A DNA stretch of 5,315 nucleotides from an uncultured Gammaproteobacteria bacterium. Its GTDB lineage: Bacteria > Pseudomonadota > Gammaproteobacteria > CAIUAS01. Positions 1 through 5,315 of this stretch are shown here, in pieces. The notes beneath the pieces are model-generated. The model was given only the letters and a program-made list of their open reading frames with translations, did no database searches and was not told the DNA's origin. Position numbers and translations under genes: made by a program. Location: positions 1 to 5,315 of the forward strand of contig CAIUAS010000368.1 of the NCBI GenBank assembly GCA_903897205.1, in the 5' to 3' direction. The first letter of the stretch is position 1; every line of letters begins with the position of its first letter.

Positions 1-1387
1 CTGTTTTATTTGGTACAGGTTGTATTCCATTTAAAATACCTAGCCATCTTACTTGTATTTCTATTGGCGCATTGATATTTTTTAGGGATGATATAAAAAT
101 TAAGATATCATCTTTTGTTGCTCTTAGTTGTGGTTGCTCAGTCTGTTGCTTTTTATTATTCTTGGAAAATTCATCTTGAACTTTCTGTTCATGTAGAAAA
201 ATTTTATGCCAGAATAATTCAATATTTTCTTTATGAAATTGAGGTAAAGTTTTATCGCGAACATCTATAATTTTGGTCAGAATATCAAAAAACTCGCTCA
301 TTTCATCACGTAAGATTATTTTAAAAAGTTCATCATCTTTAAGGAGGTTATCTATTTTTGCTTTATTATCCCTCTCATCTTGATGCGTTATTGCGTCACG
401 AATAGTGACAAAAGCTTGCCAATCAACACTGGTATCCAGTTCTTTTAAAAAGGAAGAAAAGTTTTTGCCCGTGATTAGTTCTCCGATTTTTTCTAAACGT
501 CGCAATGCAGCGTGACGACTAAGTTTAGTATTTAAATTAAATTGCCGTATGAATTTTTTATCGTTTTTCTCCACTTCGAACATATACAGTTGATCTGCCT
601 TACCTTTTTTCTTAATTTCTGCAATCATTTCTTGCTGGTCTAGCTCAGCGCAGTGATTATCAGCATATTTAAGTAAATCGATTAAATTTTCAGTATCTGT
701 AATACGGCGCGTAAGCGCCTTAATGGCGATTAAACTGATAGGCTCAAATGTTTGCTGCATAGTAGTTGATTGCTTTTCACAATCGCTAATGTAAACAAAT
801 AATTGTTTTAATTTAGGCATATCTTGTTGCAAAATAGTAGGGGTAGCAGCTTCCACAATTAATTCAACTTCAAGGTGCTCATCAATTAAGCGCTTGGCAG
901 CCTCGCCTGATACATTACTTAGCAGTATATATAACCAGGCAGGCGGTGCTGTTTTCATGAGTCCGCCCAATAGCTCAAAGGTTTCCCAAGTAAACGGAGC
1001 TGGCGTAAGTAAATGTTTATATTTAACCCTTAACGAGCCTGACAAGTGATAAATAGTAAAAGCAATATGTTCAATTAAACATCTGGAATTAATTAGCCTA
1101 AGCCCTTCAAAAAATTCTTGCTCGCCGATAGATAAACTGCCAATAATGGGAGAACTTCCTGGGGCATAATATTTTAATAAAAAATCAAGCGCTCTATTAA
1201 TGTAATCCAAACGGTTTGAATCATAGTTGAGATTTTCTTCTTCAGTTAAGCCAATCTTTGAGGGAATTTTTTGCTTATCTTTATAAAAAGCTTCAAGGTA
1301 TTTAGCTGTTGCCTTATATTCTTCTGAAAATAATTTCTCAGCTCTTTTTGAGAAAGAGTTAGCACCTTGCATTAATATTTTTTTCAT
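1..1387 (-). CDS. Large unrecognised protein with a HepT/DUF86-like HEPN core (3' end outside window)
   Basis: The frame is open from an ATG at 1387 to the window edge: 462 complete codons and no stop, so the C-terminus is missing. The start is well supported: AGGAG lies six bases upstream and the protein opens MKKILMQGANSFSKRAEKLF. I do not recognise the full protein. It has no signal peptide or clear membrane segment and looks helical and charged, so a soluble protein is likely. Residues about 291-340 resemble the core of HepT/DUF86 HEPN proteins: AALRRLEKIGELITG (293-307), then W323, six residues, R330, four residues, H335 (RDAITH). That W-to-R-to-H spacing is what I know from HepT (PWxxxxxxRxxxxH). 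HEPN domains often act as RNases through this R-x4-6-H motif. The aromatic residue that follows H in HepT is missing here (HQDE). The other ~400 residues are unexplained. It could be a defence or toxin protein or a host-directed effector; neither is shown. The reading frame is certain, the HEPN assignment moderate. Confidence 0.85.
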   Translation of the reverse strand, partial: MKKILMQGANSFSKRAEKLFSEEYKATAKYLEAFYKDKQKIPSKIGLTEEENLNYDSNRLDYINRALDFLLKYYAPGSSPIIGSLSIGEQEFFEGLRLINSRCLIEHIAFTIYHLSGSLRVKYKHLLTPAPFTWETFELLGGLMKTAPPAWLYILLSNVSGEAAKRLIDEHLEVELIVEAATPTILQQDMPKLKQLFVYISDCEKQSTTMQQTFEPISLIAIKALTRRITDTENLIDLLKYADNHCAELDQQEMIAEIKKKGKADQLYMFEVEKNDKKFIRQFNLNTKLSRHAALRRLEKIGELITGKNFSSFLKELDTSVDWQAFVTIRDAITHQDERDNKAKIDNLLKDDELFKIILRDEMSEFFDILTKIIDVRDKTLPQFHKENIELFWHKIFLHEQKVQDEFSKNNKKQQTEQPQLRATKDDILIFISSLKNINAPIEIQVRWLGILNGIQPVPNKT

Positions 1388-1393
1388 GAATAA

Positions 1394-1398
1394 CTCCT
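1394..1398 (-). promoter_or_regulatory. Shine-Dalgarno site of the HEPN-like gene
   Basis: AGGAG on the minus strand, with six bases between it and the ATG at 1387. This near-ideal ribosome binding site fixes the start of the partial gene and argues that the long open frame is translated. Confidence 0.75.
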
Positions 1399-1438
1399 GT
1401 GATGAATACCTGCCCTGGGGTTTGTGAGTAAGCACACA

Positions 1439-1444
1439 ATTATA
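1439..1444 (-). promoter_or_regulatory. Candidate -10 box for the HEPN-like gene
   Basis: A perfect TATAAT on the minus strand, about 43 bases upstream of the ATG at 1387, so the leader would be roughly 45 bases. The sequence 17 bases further upstream (AAAAAC) is not a recognisable -35 box. In AT-rich DNA such a hexamer can occur by chance, so this is a weak call. Confidence 0.3.
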
Positions 1445-1563
1445 TTTTACAAGCTGGTGTAGTTTTTGAGTATCGTTCCATGCCCTTGATGAAGGCGTTC
1501 ATTCTGAAATTTTATCTTTGATGTTCAAACCTAAAGCCTTGCAAGATAATTATTTAAAAAATG

Positions 1564-1847
1564 CTAATTTTTTTCGGGCTGAAACATCATATTGTCCAAG
1601 GCTTTATGCAAACAATCAAGTGCATTTAAATAATCTTCTATGGCAAGTAAAACTTGGCTTATGCCTATCGTACTAATTTAGTTAACTTTCCATCACCGTA
1701 AACTGCTACTAACAAACAGGATGCGATGGCTTTAACTTTAGCGAGCTTGCTGTGAATGGTATCTTTAATGTTGAGCAAAGATGTAGATGGATTGAGAAGA
1801 AAAGTATCACCCATGAATAAGTGATAAGACAGCTTATCAAAATTCAT
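1564..1847 (-). pseudogene. Small helical protein gene, apparently broken by a one-base frameshift
   Basis: The ATG at 1847 opens a 60-codon frame (MNFDKLSYHLFMGDTF...) that stops at 1665-1667. From about 1665 another frame on the same strand carries on to a stop at 1564-1566 and reads GISQVLLAIEDYLNALDCLH, then KALDNMMFQPEKN. The second piece has a regular amphipathic-helix pattern and no start codon in a sensible place. The span is 284 bases, one short of a multiple of three. Restoring one base near 1665-1677 gives one 94-residue protein: a helix around KDTIHSKLAKVKAIASCLL, then the C-terminal helix. I see no good ribosome binding site upstream of 1847. The layout vaguely recalls small DUF3077-like proteins, but I cannot assign a family. 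It may instead be two chance frames, or a sequencing error. Confidence 0.42.
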
Positions 1848-1897
1848 TAATGAGGAAGCCTAAAGAGCGCTAGTAACCTATACAGAGTTGTGTGACG

Positions 1898-1929
1898 CTA
1901 TTTTCTGCTCTGTTAAGAGCAGAAAATAG
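1898..1929. repeat. Perfect 14-bp inverted repeat with a 4-base loop
   Basis: Arm CTATTTTCTGCTCT (1898-1911), loop GTTA (1912-1915), arm AGAGCAGAAAATAG (1916-1929). The arms are exactly complementary. In RNA this would be a strong hairpin on either strand. Neither strand has a T-run after the stem, so it is not a typical intrinsic terminator. It lies about 50 bases upstream of the broken small gene at 1847. It could be a palindromic repeat element, a transcript-end stabiliser or a protein-binding palindrome. Confidence 0.8.
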
Positions 1930-2104
1930 TATGTCCTTGTCACTAACCAACCATCCTTGGCTGGATGCAGTAAATGTAATCCTTTTTGAGGTGGGTATCT
2001 ATAGCTTATGGCTGAATACGGTGTAAGCCATTTGACTACAAATTATGATTGGTTGCCGTAAATAAATAGCCCTAAACGTGAAGTTGGTATGCGTTAAATT
2101 TAGT

Positions 2105-2137
2105 TTTTTTGGCAAAATTTTGGTAATTTTTTGGTAC
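2105..2137. repeat. Three tandem 11-bp direct repeats, (T)nGGYA core
   Basis: TTTTTTGGCAA (2105-2115), AATTTTGGTAA (2116-2126) and TTTTTTGGTAC (2127-2137), with the GG exactly 11 bases apart each time. An 11-bp period puts each copy on about the same face of the helix, as expected for a protein bound in series. Related TTGGTATGC sequences occur at 2084-2092 and 2322-2330. Short direct repeats of this kind are familiar near tRNA-targeting integrase attachment sites (arm-type sites). Here that role is inferred from position. Confidence 0.65.
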
Positions 2138-2206
2138 GCTCAAAAAGTGAACATTTTTTATTTTTGCTAACTTGATGATATATATGAGGATTTAATCAAG
2201 AAAATC

Positions 2207-2240
2207 GATTTGTGATTTTTAGGGCGACTGATTACAAATC
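2207..2240. repeat. Imperfect 11-bp inverted repeat spanning the tRNA break
   Basis: GATTTGTGATT (2207-2217) pairs with GATTACAAATC (2230-2240) across a 12-base loop. Nine pairs are Watson-Crick and two are G-T wobbles. The right arm is the anticodon-arm sequence of the tRNA fragment, and the tRNA homology ends at 2227 inside the loop. The arrangement resembles the paired core-binding sites of a tyrosine recombinase, but it could also be coincidence in AT-rich DNA. Confidence 0.45.
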
Positions 2241-2269
2241 AGTTGCTCTACCAACTGAGCTATGCCGGC
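2227..2269 (-). tRNA. Truncated tRNA-Thr(UGU), 5' 43 bases only
   Basis: Reading from 2269: acceptor strand GCCGGCA, TA, D stem GCTC, D loop AGTTGGTA, D stem GAGC, A, anticodon stem ACTGA, loop TTTGTAA, stem TCAGT. The D and anticodon stems pair perfectly. The anticodon is TGT (2236-2234), which reads threonine ACA, and the sequence is close to what I recall of gammaproteobacterial tRNA-Thr(UGU). After 2227 the match ends: the next bases (CGCCCTAAAAATC) give no normal variable loop or T arm, and the complementary acceptor strand TGCCGGC is not found downstream. The gene therefore cannot make a normal tRNA. A plausible promoter survives upstream. It lies downstream of the MFS gene on the same strand. 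The likely cause is deletion or integration at the tRNA. Confidence 0.75.
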
Positions 2270-2303
2270 ATTTGGGAAGGTATCTTCTTGAAAAGAGGTC
2301 GAC

Positions 2304-2332
2304 ATTCTAGACGGCTTCTGTTTGGTATGCAA
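2304..2332 (-). promoter_or_regulatory. Candidate promoter of the tRNA-Thr fragment
   Basis: TTGCAT (2327-2332) and TAGAAT (2304-2309) on the minus strand are separated by exactly 17 bases. The -10 matches consensus at 5 of 6 positions and the -35 at 3 of 6. The tRNA 5' end at 2269 follows 34 bases after the -10, a normal distance for a tRNA leader. It is in the gap between the MFS stop codon and the tRNA. Confidence 0.45.
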
Positions 2333-2354
2333 CAGGATTTTTACCTTTCTGAGA

Positions 2355-3593
2355 TTAAAAGCCTTTCCTCTGATTAACCGTACCTAGGTTAGATTTTTGC
2401 GAGGATCCGTTGAAGAGTATAAGCAGTACAAACGCTAATAAGCCGAATAGGGTTAATGTATAGGCTAGTGGTAATGTTGAGGTTACTTTCCAGGCGAGGA
2501 CAATTTGAGAAATCAAGAATCCAGATACAAATTGAAGGCAGCCAAATAAGGCGGAGGCTGTTCCCGCCATTTCAGGGAAGGGTTCGATAGCGCCGCCTGC
2601 ACCACCGCCCATCAGCAAGGCGCCACCTAAGCCCATGATTGCCATGGGAGCCATAAAAGCAAACATGGTCAAGCCAAAATACCAGTGACAAGCTAACATG
2701 GTTAAGCCGCTTAAGGGCATGAGTATTGCGCCAATTAAAACGGTTTTATACGTGCCCAAACTTTTGGCGCAATGGCCACCGATTAAACTGCCGATGAAAA
2801 ATAATATGCCAATAAAGCCAAAATAAAAACCAAAGTGTTGGGCGGGGATTTTTAATAAATCGATGATGATATAAGCCGACGATGAAAAAAAGGTGAGAAA
2901 GCCGATAAAGCCAGCGGAAGCGCAAAAAGTGTAGATAAGAAAAGGGGGGGATTTTGCAACGGTCCAATAATCGATAAATAATTCTTTTTTTAATGAACGG
3001 CGATTTTCTGGTTTTAGTGTTTCATTGATATTTAAAAAAGCGGATATTAATGCAATAACGCCAATGGTGGCTAATAATGCAAAAGAGGCGCGCCAGTTTA
3101 GCCAATATTGTAGATAACCGCCTACAATGGGGGCTAACAAGGGTGATAATGCGATCGTTGAATTTAAAAAACTATATACTTTTGCGCAATCATCGCCTAA
3201 AAATAAATCACGCACAATGGCGAAGGCGGATACCATCATTCCGCAAGCGCCAAACGCTTGAATAACGCGCGCGATAATAAGCAAAGTAATATTAGGGGCA
3301 AGCATGCACAGCAATGAGCCTGCGATAAAAATACTAATACTAAATAATACAATTTTTCGACGGCCGATTTGATCAGCAATAGGCCCTAGTAGCAATTGGC
3401 CAACGCCTGTCATTAGTGAGAATAAACTAATGGTTAATTGCATCATGGTTTGTGTAGTGACAAAGGTAGTTTGAATAATAGGAATGCTGGGCGCGTATAT
3501 ATCCATGGCTAGCGCAAAAATAATAATTTGTGGCGCAAGTATGAGAATGGTAGCTAATAAAGAGCGTGCCGCGAGAGCTCGATTATTTTTCAT
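2355..3593 (-). CDS. Bcr/CflA-type multidrug MFS exporter
   Basis: A 412-residue inner-membrane protein of the DHA1 group of the major facilitator superfamily, expected to have 12 membrane helices and to export drugs or metabolites by proton antiport. Visible landmarks: MDIYAPSIP at 30-38 at the end of helix 1; motif A, GQLLLGPIADQIGRRK, at 65-80; motif B around R109 (ARVIQAFGACG); motif C, SPLLAPIVGGYL, at 150-161; ETL at 191-193 before the central loop; and FPEMAGTASALFG at 339-351. E. coli Bcr has the same marks and about 396 residues. I chose the ATG at 3593 because it places MDIY about 30 residues from the start, as in Bcr. An in-frame TTG at 3677 would add 28 residues with no family counterpart. 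No clear Shine-Dalgarno precedes 3593 (AAGCTTCCACC). The gene follows the APC permease by 116 bases. The substrate cannot be told from sequence. Confidence 0.92.
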   Translation of the reverse strand: MKNNRALAARSLLATILILAPQIIIFALAMDIYAPSIPIIQTTFVTTQTMMQLTISLFSLMTGVGQLLLGPIADQIGRRKIVLFSISIFIAGSLLCMLAPNITLLIIARVIQAFGACGMMVSAFAIVRDLFLGDDCAKVYSFLNSTIALSPLLAPIVGGYLQYWLNWRASFALLATIGVIALISAFLNINETLKPENRRSLKKELFIDYWTVAKSPPFLIYTFCASAGFIGFLTFFSSSAYIIIDLLKIPAQHFGFYFGFIGILFFIGSLIGGHCAKSLGTYKTVLIGAILMPLSGLTMLACHWYFGLTMFAFMAPMAIMGLGGALLMGGGAGGAIEPFPEMAGTASALFGCLQFVSGFLISQIVLAWKVTSTLPLAYTLTLFGLLAFVLLILFNGSSQKSNLGTVNQRKGF

Positions 3594-3689
3594 GGTGGAA
3601 GCTTGGCCATTTAAAAAATAGAGTATATAGAAAGTTTGCTGAAATATATAGTTTTTGCCTAGATGAAACCCTTGCAATTAATGATCGGC

Positions 3690-3695
3690 ATTATA
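3690..3695 (-). promoter_or_regulatory. Candidate -10 box upstream of the MFS gene
   Basis: A perfect TATAAT on the minus strand in the 116-base gap after the permease stop codon, 96 bases upstream of the ATG at 3593. The expected -35 position falls on the permease stop region and shows no TTGACA-like sequence. If real, it would let the exporter be transcribed independently and would leave a leader of about 90 bases. Confidence 0.3.
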
Positions 3696-3709
3696 TAAAA
3701 AATAAAGGC

Positions 3710-5101
3710 TTAAATTTTTTTCCTGTTTTTATAAATAATGATCGGCAAGCCAATATAAATTAAATTACCGATAAGGAGACACGCTTCATATATCTCTAAA
3801 TTAGGAATGGGTAATTGGGCGGGCGGAAAGAAACCTAAAATATACGCTCCTGCGCAAACGATAATGGCAACGCCGCAAACCAAGCGTCGTGGCCAGATTA
3901 TTCCAGGAATTTTAAATGCTTTGGTATTATTATTTGCCGTAATTTTTGGTTGCAAGGCAATATTAGAACTAAATAATAAAACATACATGATTAAAGTGAA
4001 TTGGCTGGTTAGTACGGTTAGTAGCCAAAATGCGATATTAAGATTAGGTAGTAGAATAAATAAAAAGGCAAGTAGGGTGGCGATGGTTGCTTGCAATAAT
4101 AATATTCGAACTGGAATTCCCCGCTTGCTTTCTTTGCTAAAATAAATAGGAAAATCACGATTCTGGGCGGCCACCGCTAAACCACGGGCAGGGCCAAGCA
4201 ACCAAGCGGCTAAAGTTGAAATGCCACTAATTATAATTAATAACACGGTAATGGGCAGCGCCCAAGTTAATTTAAAAGCTTGGAAAAAATATGCAAAGCC
4301 TTGGAGGACTCCAGAAACTAATTGAATTTTTTGCTGAGGTACGACGATTGCAATGGCTAATGTGCTAAATAAAGTGATGGCAATGATTAAGACGACGGCA
4401 ATGGCAATGGCTAAAGGAAAATTACGCTGTGGATTATTAACATTGGGTGCGTGAAAAGCGGTGATTTGCATGCCGGCATAACTGGAGAGTACGCCGGTAA
4501 AAAATACTAAGCTGTTAATATGTAACGCAGGAAATAAATTTTGGGTTGCAAAATGTATTTGCGTTGGCTTGCCTAATAACAACCAGCTTGCGCCAAGTGA
4601 AATAATAAGGATGGCGGGAATAATGGTGCCAAATAATGCGCCGATAATATTTAAGCGGCTTGAGGCGAGTATTCCTAAAAAATTATAAAGCGTGCAACCC
4701 CATAAGAGGGTTAACAACACACCAAGCACTATTATTTTATTTTGGGCCAACGCAGGATTAAATAAATAAAGAACAGCAATAGCAATAAAAGAAGCGGTGG
4801 CTGGAAAACCGATGACATTATTAAACCATTCAGACCACATGGCAAAAAAGCCGGTTTTTTCGCCAAAAGCTAATTTGACCCAGGCATAAAGGCCGCCTGC
4901 TTGTGGAAAATTGCTGGCTAATTCAGCGCAGACTAAGGCGCTTGGAATCAGAAAAGCCAGCGCTGCGATTAAATAAAAAAAGACGGCATTTAATCCAACG
5001 GTAGCCATCATGGGCAAGCTGCGCAAATTGATGATGCTGGCGACGCTAATCATGGCTAGGGCAAAGGCACCTAGTGTTTTAGTTTTCGAGGTTATACTCA
5101 T
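3710..5101 (-). CDS. APC-superfamily amino-acid permease, GadC-like
   Basis: A 463-residue inner-membrane transporter with about 12 hydrophobic segments, probably an amino-acid exchanger or permease. It resembles the glutamate/GABA antiporter GadC along most of its length: TLGAFALAMI at 9-18, CAELAS at 58-63, GGLYAWV at 69-75, LSSYAGM at 205-211, NNPQRNFPLA at 222-231, the hallmark WLLGPARGLAVAAQ at 300-313, FKIPG at 396-400 and FFPP at 424-427. Differences matter: by my alignment from memory, GadC Tyr30, Glu218 and Glu304 correspond to Arg27, Gln212 and Thr296 here, and the chain stops where the pH-sensing C-terminal plug of GadC would begin. I therefore do not call it gadC, and the substrate is unknown. 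The ATG at 5101 has a modest GGA ribosome site (GGAAAATAG before the ATG). It follows birA by 15 bases, so co-transcription is likely, although a functional link to biotin is not implied. Confidence 0.92.
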   Translation of the reverse strand: MSITSKTKTLGAFALAMISVASIINLRSLPMMATVGLNAVFFYLIAALAFLIPSALVCAELASNFPQAGGLYAWVKLAFGEKTGFFAMWSEWFNNVIGFPATASFIAIAVLYLFNPALAQNKIIVLGVLLTLLWGCTLYNFLGILASSRLNIIGALFGTIIPAILIISLGASWLLLGKPTQIHFATQNLFPALHINSLVFFTGVLSSYAGMQITAFHAPNVNNPQRNFPLAIAIAVVLIIAITLFSTLAIAIVVPQQKIQLVSGVLQGFAYFFQAFKLTWALPITVLLIIISGISTLAAWLLGPARGLAVAAQNRDFPIYFSKESKRGIPVRILLLQATIATLLAFLFILLPNLNIAFWLLTVLTSQFTLIMYVLLFSSNIALQPKITANNNTKAFKIPGIIWPRRLVCGVAIIVCAGAYILGFFPPAQLPIPNLEIYEACLLIGNLIYIGLPIIIYKNRKKI

Positions 5102-5116
5102 CTATTTTCCATTGAA

Positions 5117-5315
5117 TTAAAAACGCACGCTTACGTCACCGCTAACGATAGGTTTAATTAAACCATTAAAATTAACCAGCAAATTACCGTTTGGATCAAT
5201 GCCAGTGGCTATGCCGGCTAAGGGTTCTTGTTGAAAATAAACAGTAACCGGTTTGTTTAATAAAACATCATATTGTTGCCATTGGGTTAGAAAAGGCGCT
5301 AAGCCCTGTTTTTGA
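5117..5315 (-). CDS. birA: Biotin--[acetyl-CoA-carboxylase] ligase, C-terminal 65 residues (5' end outside window)
   Basis: Codons run from 5314 to the stop at 5117-5119. The enzyme joins biotin to the biotin carboxyl carrier protein of acetyl-CoA carboxylase using ATP, and in many bacteria it also represses the biotin genes. Visible here is the end of the catalytic domain, QGLAPFLTQWQQYDVLLNKPV, parallel to EGLAPYLSRWEKLDNFINRPV in E. coli BirA, followed by the small SH3-like C-terminal domain: LAGIATGIDPNGNLLV, then GLIKPIVSGDVSVRF at the very end (E. coli: GIIKPWMGGEISLR). The match is strong for such a short piece. Whether it carries the N-terminal DNA-binding repressor domain cannot be seen, because most of the gene is beyond the right edge. 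The permease start is 15 bases downstream. Confidence 0.9.
   Translation of the reverse strand, partial: QKQGLAPFLTQWQQYDVLLNKPVTVYFQQEPLAGIATGIDPNGNLLVNFNGLIKPIVSGDVSVRF

Larger units (their letters stand above)
1848..2226. other. 379-base stretch without a convincing gene; repeats and possible recombination-site remnants
   Basis: No open frame here is convincing on either strand. The stretch holds a perfect 14-bp inverted repeat (1898-1929), a small 6-bp inverted repeat ATGGCT/AGCCAT (2008-2013, 2026-2031), a sequence at 2034-2045 that resembles the anticodon arm of the nearby tRNA fragment, three 11-bp direct repeats (2105-2137), and the left arm of an inverted repeat (2207-2217). The repeat content beside a broken tRNA fits the edge of a mobile element, but no recombinase gene is present. 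Confidence 0.5.

Noticed and set aside
1440..1502. Minus-strand 20-codon frame, MNAFIKGMERYSKTTPACKI
   Set aside because: It has no ribosome binding site, is very short, and lies across the likely promoter of the HEPN-like gene. It may be chance or a decayed remnant.
1931..2026. Plus-strand 31-codon frame starting just after the 14-bp palindrome (MSLSLTNHPWLDAVNV...)
   Set aside because: It has no properly spaced ribosome site, no recognisable family and is too short. All other genes run on the opposite strand.
2944..2950. Run of seven Gs in the MFS gene as a phase-variation tract
   Set aside because: It is short, encodes a normal Ser-Pro-Pro in the central loop, and the frame is intact. 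There is no evidence of variation.
2746..2967. 73-codon minus-strand frame inside the MFS exporter
   Set aside because: It is a shadow of the exporter in another frame. The exporter frame carries all the family motifs.
3077..3265. 62-codon plus-strand frame opposite the MFS exporter
   Set aside because: It is antisense to a well supported membrane protein and has no ribosome site or recognisable domain.
3594..3677. 28-residue N-terminal extension of the exporter from a TTG at 3677
   Set aside because: The extension has no counterpart in Bcr-type proteins, there is no ribosome site before the TTG, and it would put the first helix too far from the N-terminus.
3807..4145. 112-codon plus-strand frame opposite the permease
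   Set aside because: It is antisense to the hydrophobic permease. Its composition is what the opposite strand would produce.
1..5315. CRISPR array, rRNA, riboswitch or transposase gene
   Set aside because: I saw no regularly spaced repeat-spacer pattern, no rRNA sequence, no riboswitch core I know and no transposase or integrase motifs on either strand.

Overview
The window looks like AT-rich gammaproteobacterial chromosome. The conserved genes are a biotin ligase, a GadC-like amino-acid permease and a Bcr/CflA-type drug transporter, and there is a tRNA-Thr fragment. The APC and MFS family affinities together with the base composition make me think of Legionellales or a related intracellular gammaproteobacterium. 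That is an impression from family resemblance; nothing in the window proves it.

Every gene I can support lies on the minus strand. Right part (about 2355-5315), ordinary chromosome: the last 65 codons of birA enter from the right edge. A gap of 15 bases leads to a complete 463-residue APC-family permease. After 116 bases comes a complete 412-residue Bcr/CflA-type MFS exporter. birA and the permease are close enough to be co-transcribed. The MFS gene may have its own promoter.

Middle (about 1388-2354), a probable junction or scar: just downstream of the MFS gene are a plausible promoter and the first 43 bases of a tRNA-Thr(UGU). The tRNA matches consensus through the whole anticodon arm and then stops matching; the variable loop, T arm and 3' acceptor strand are missing. 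Beyond the break are an imperfect inverted copy of the anticodon-arm sequence, a three-copy 11-bp direct repeat with a (T)nGGTA core, a perfect 14-bp hairpin, and a small gene that appears broken by a one-base frameshift. Together these suggest the edge of an integrated or decayed mobile element, although no integrase is visible.

Left part (1-1387): one long open frame with a strong Shine-Dalgarno site encodes at least 462 residues of a protein I do not recognise as a whole. Its residues about 290-340 match the core of the HepT/DUF86 HEPN family (iGE, then W-x6-R-x4-H), so it may carry a HEPN ribonuclease-like domain inside a much larger protein. With the truncated tRNA and the repeats beside it, this is the part of the window that most deserves a second look. 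The permease, exporter and biotin ligase are routine by comparison.
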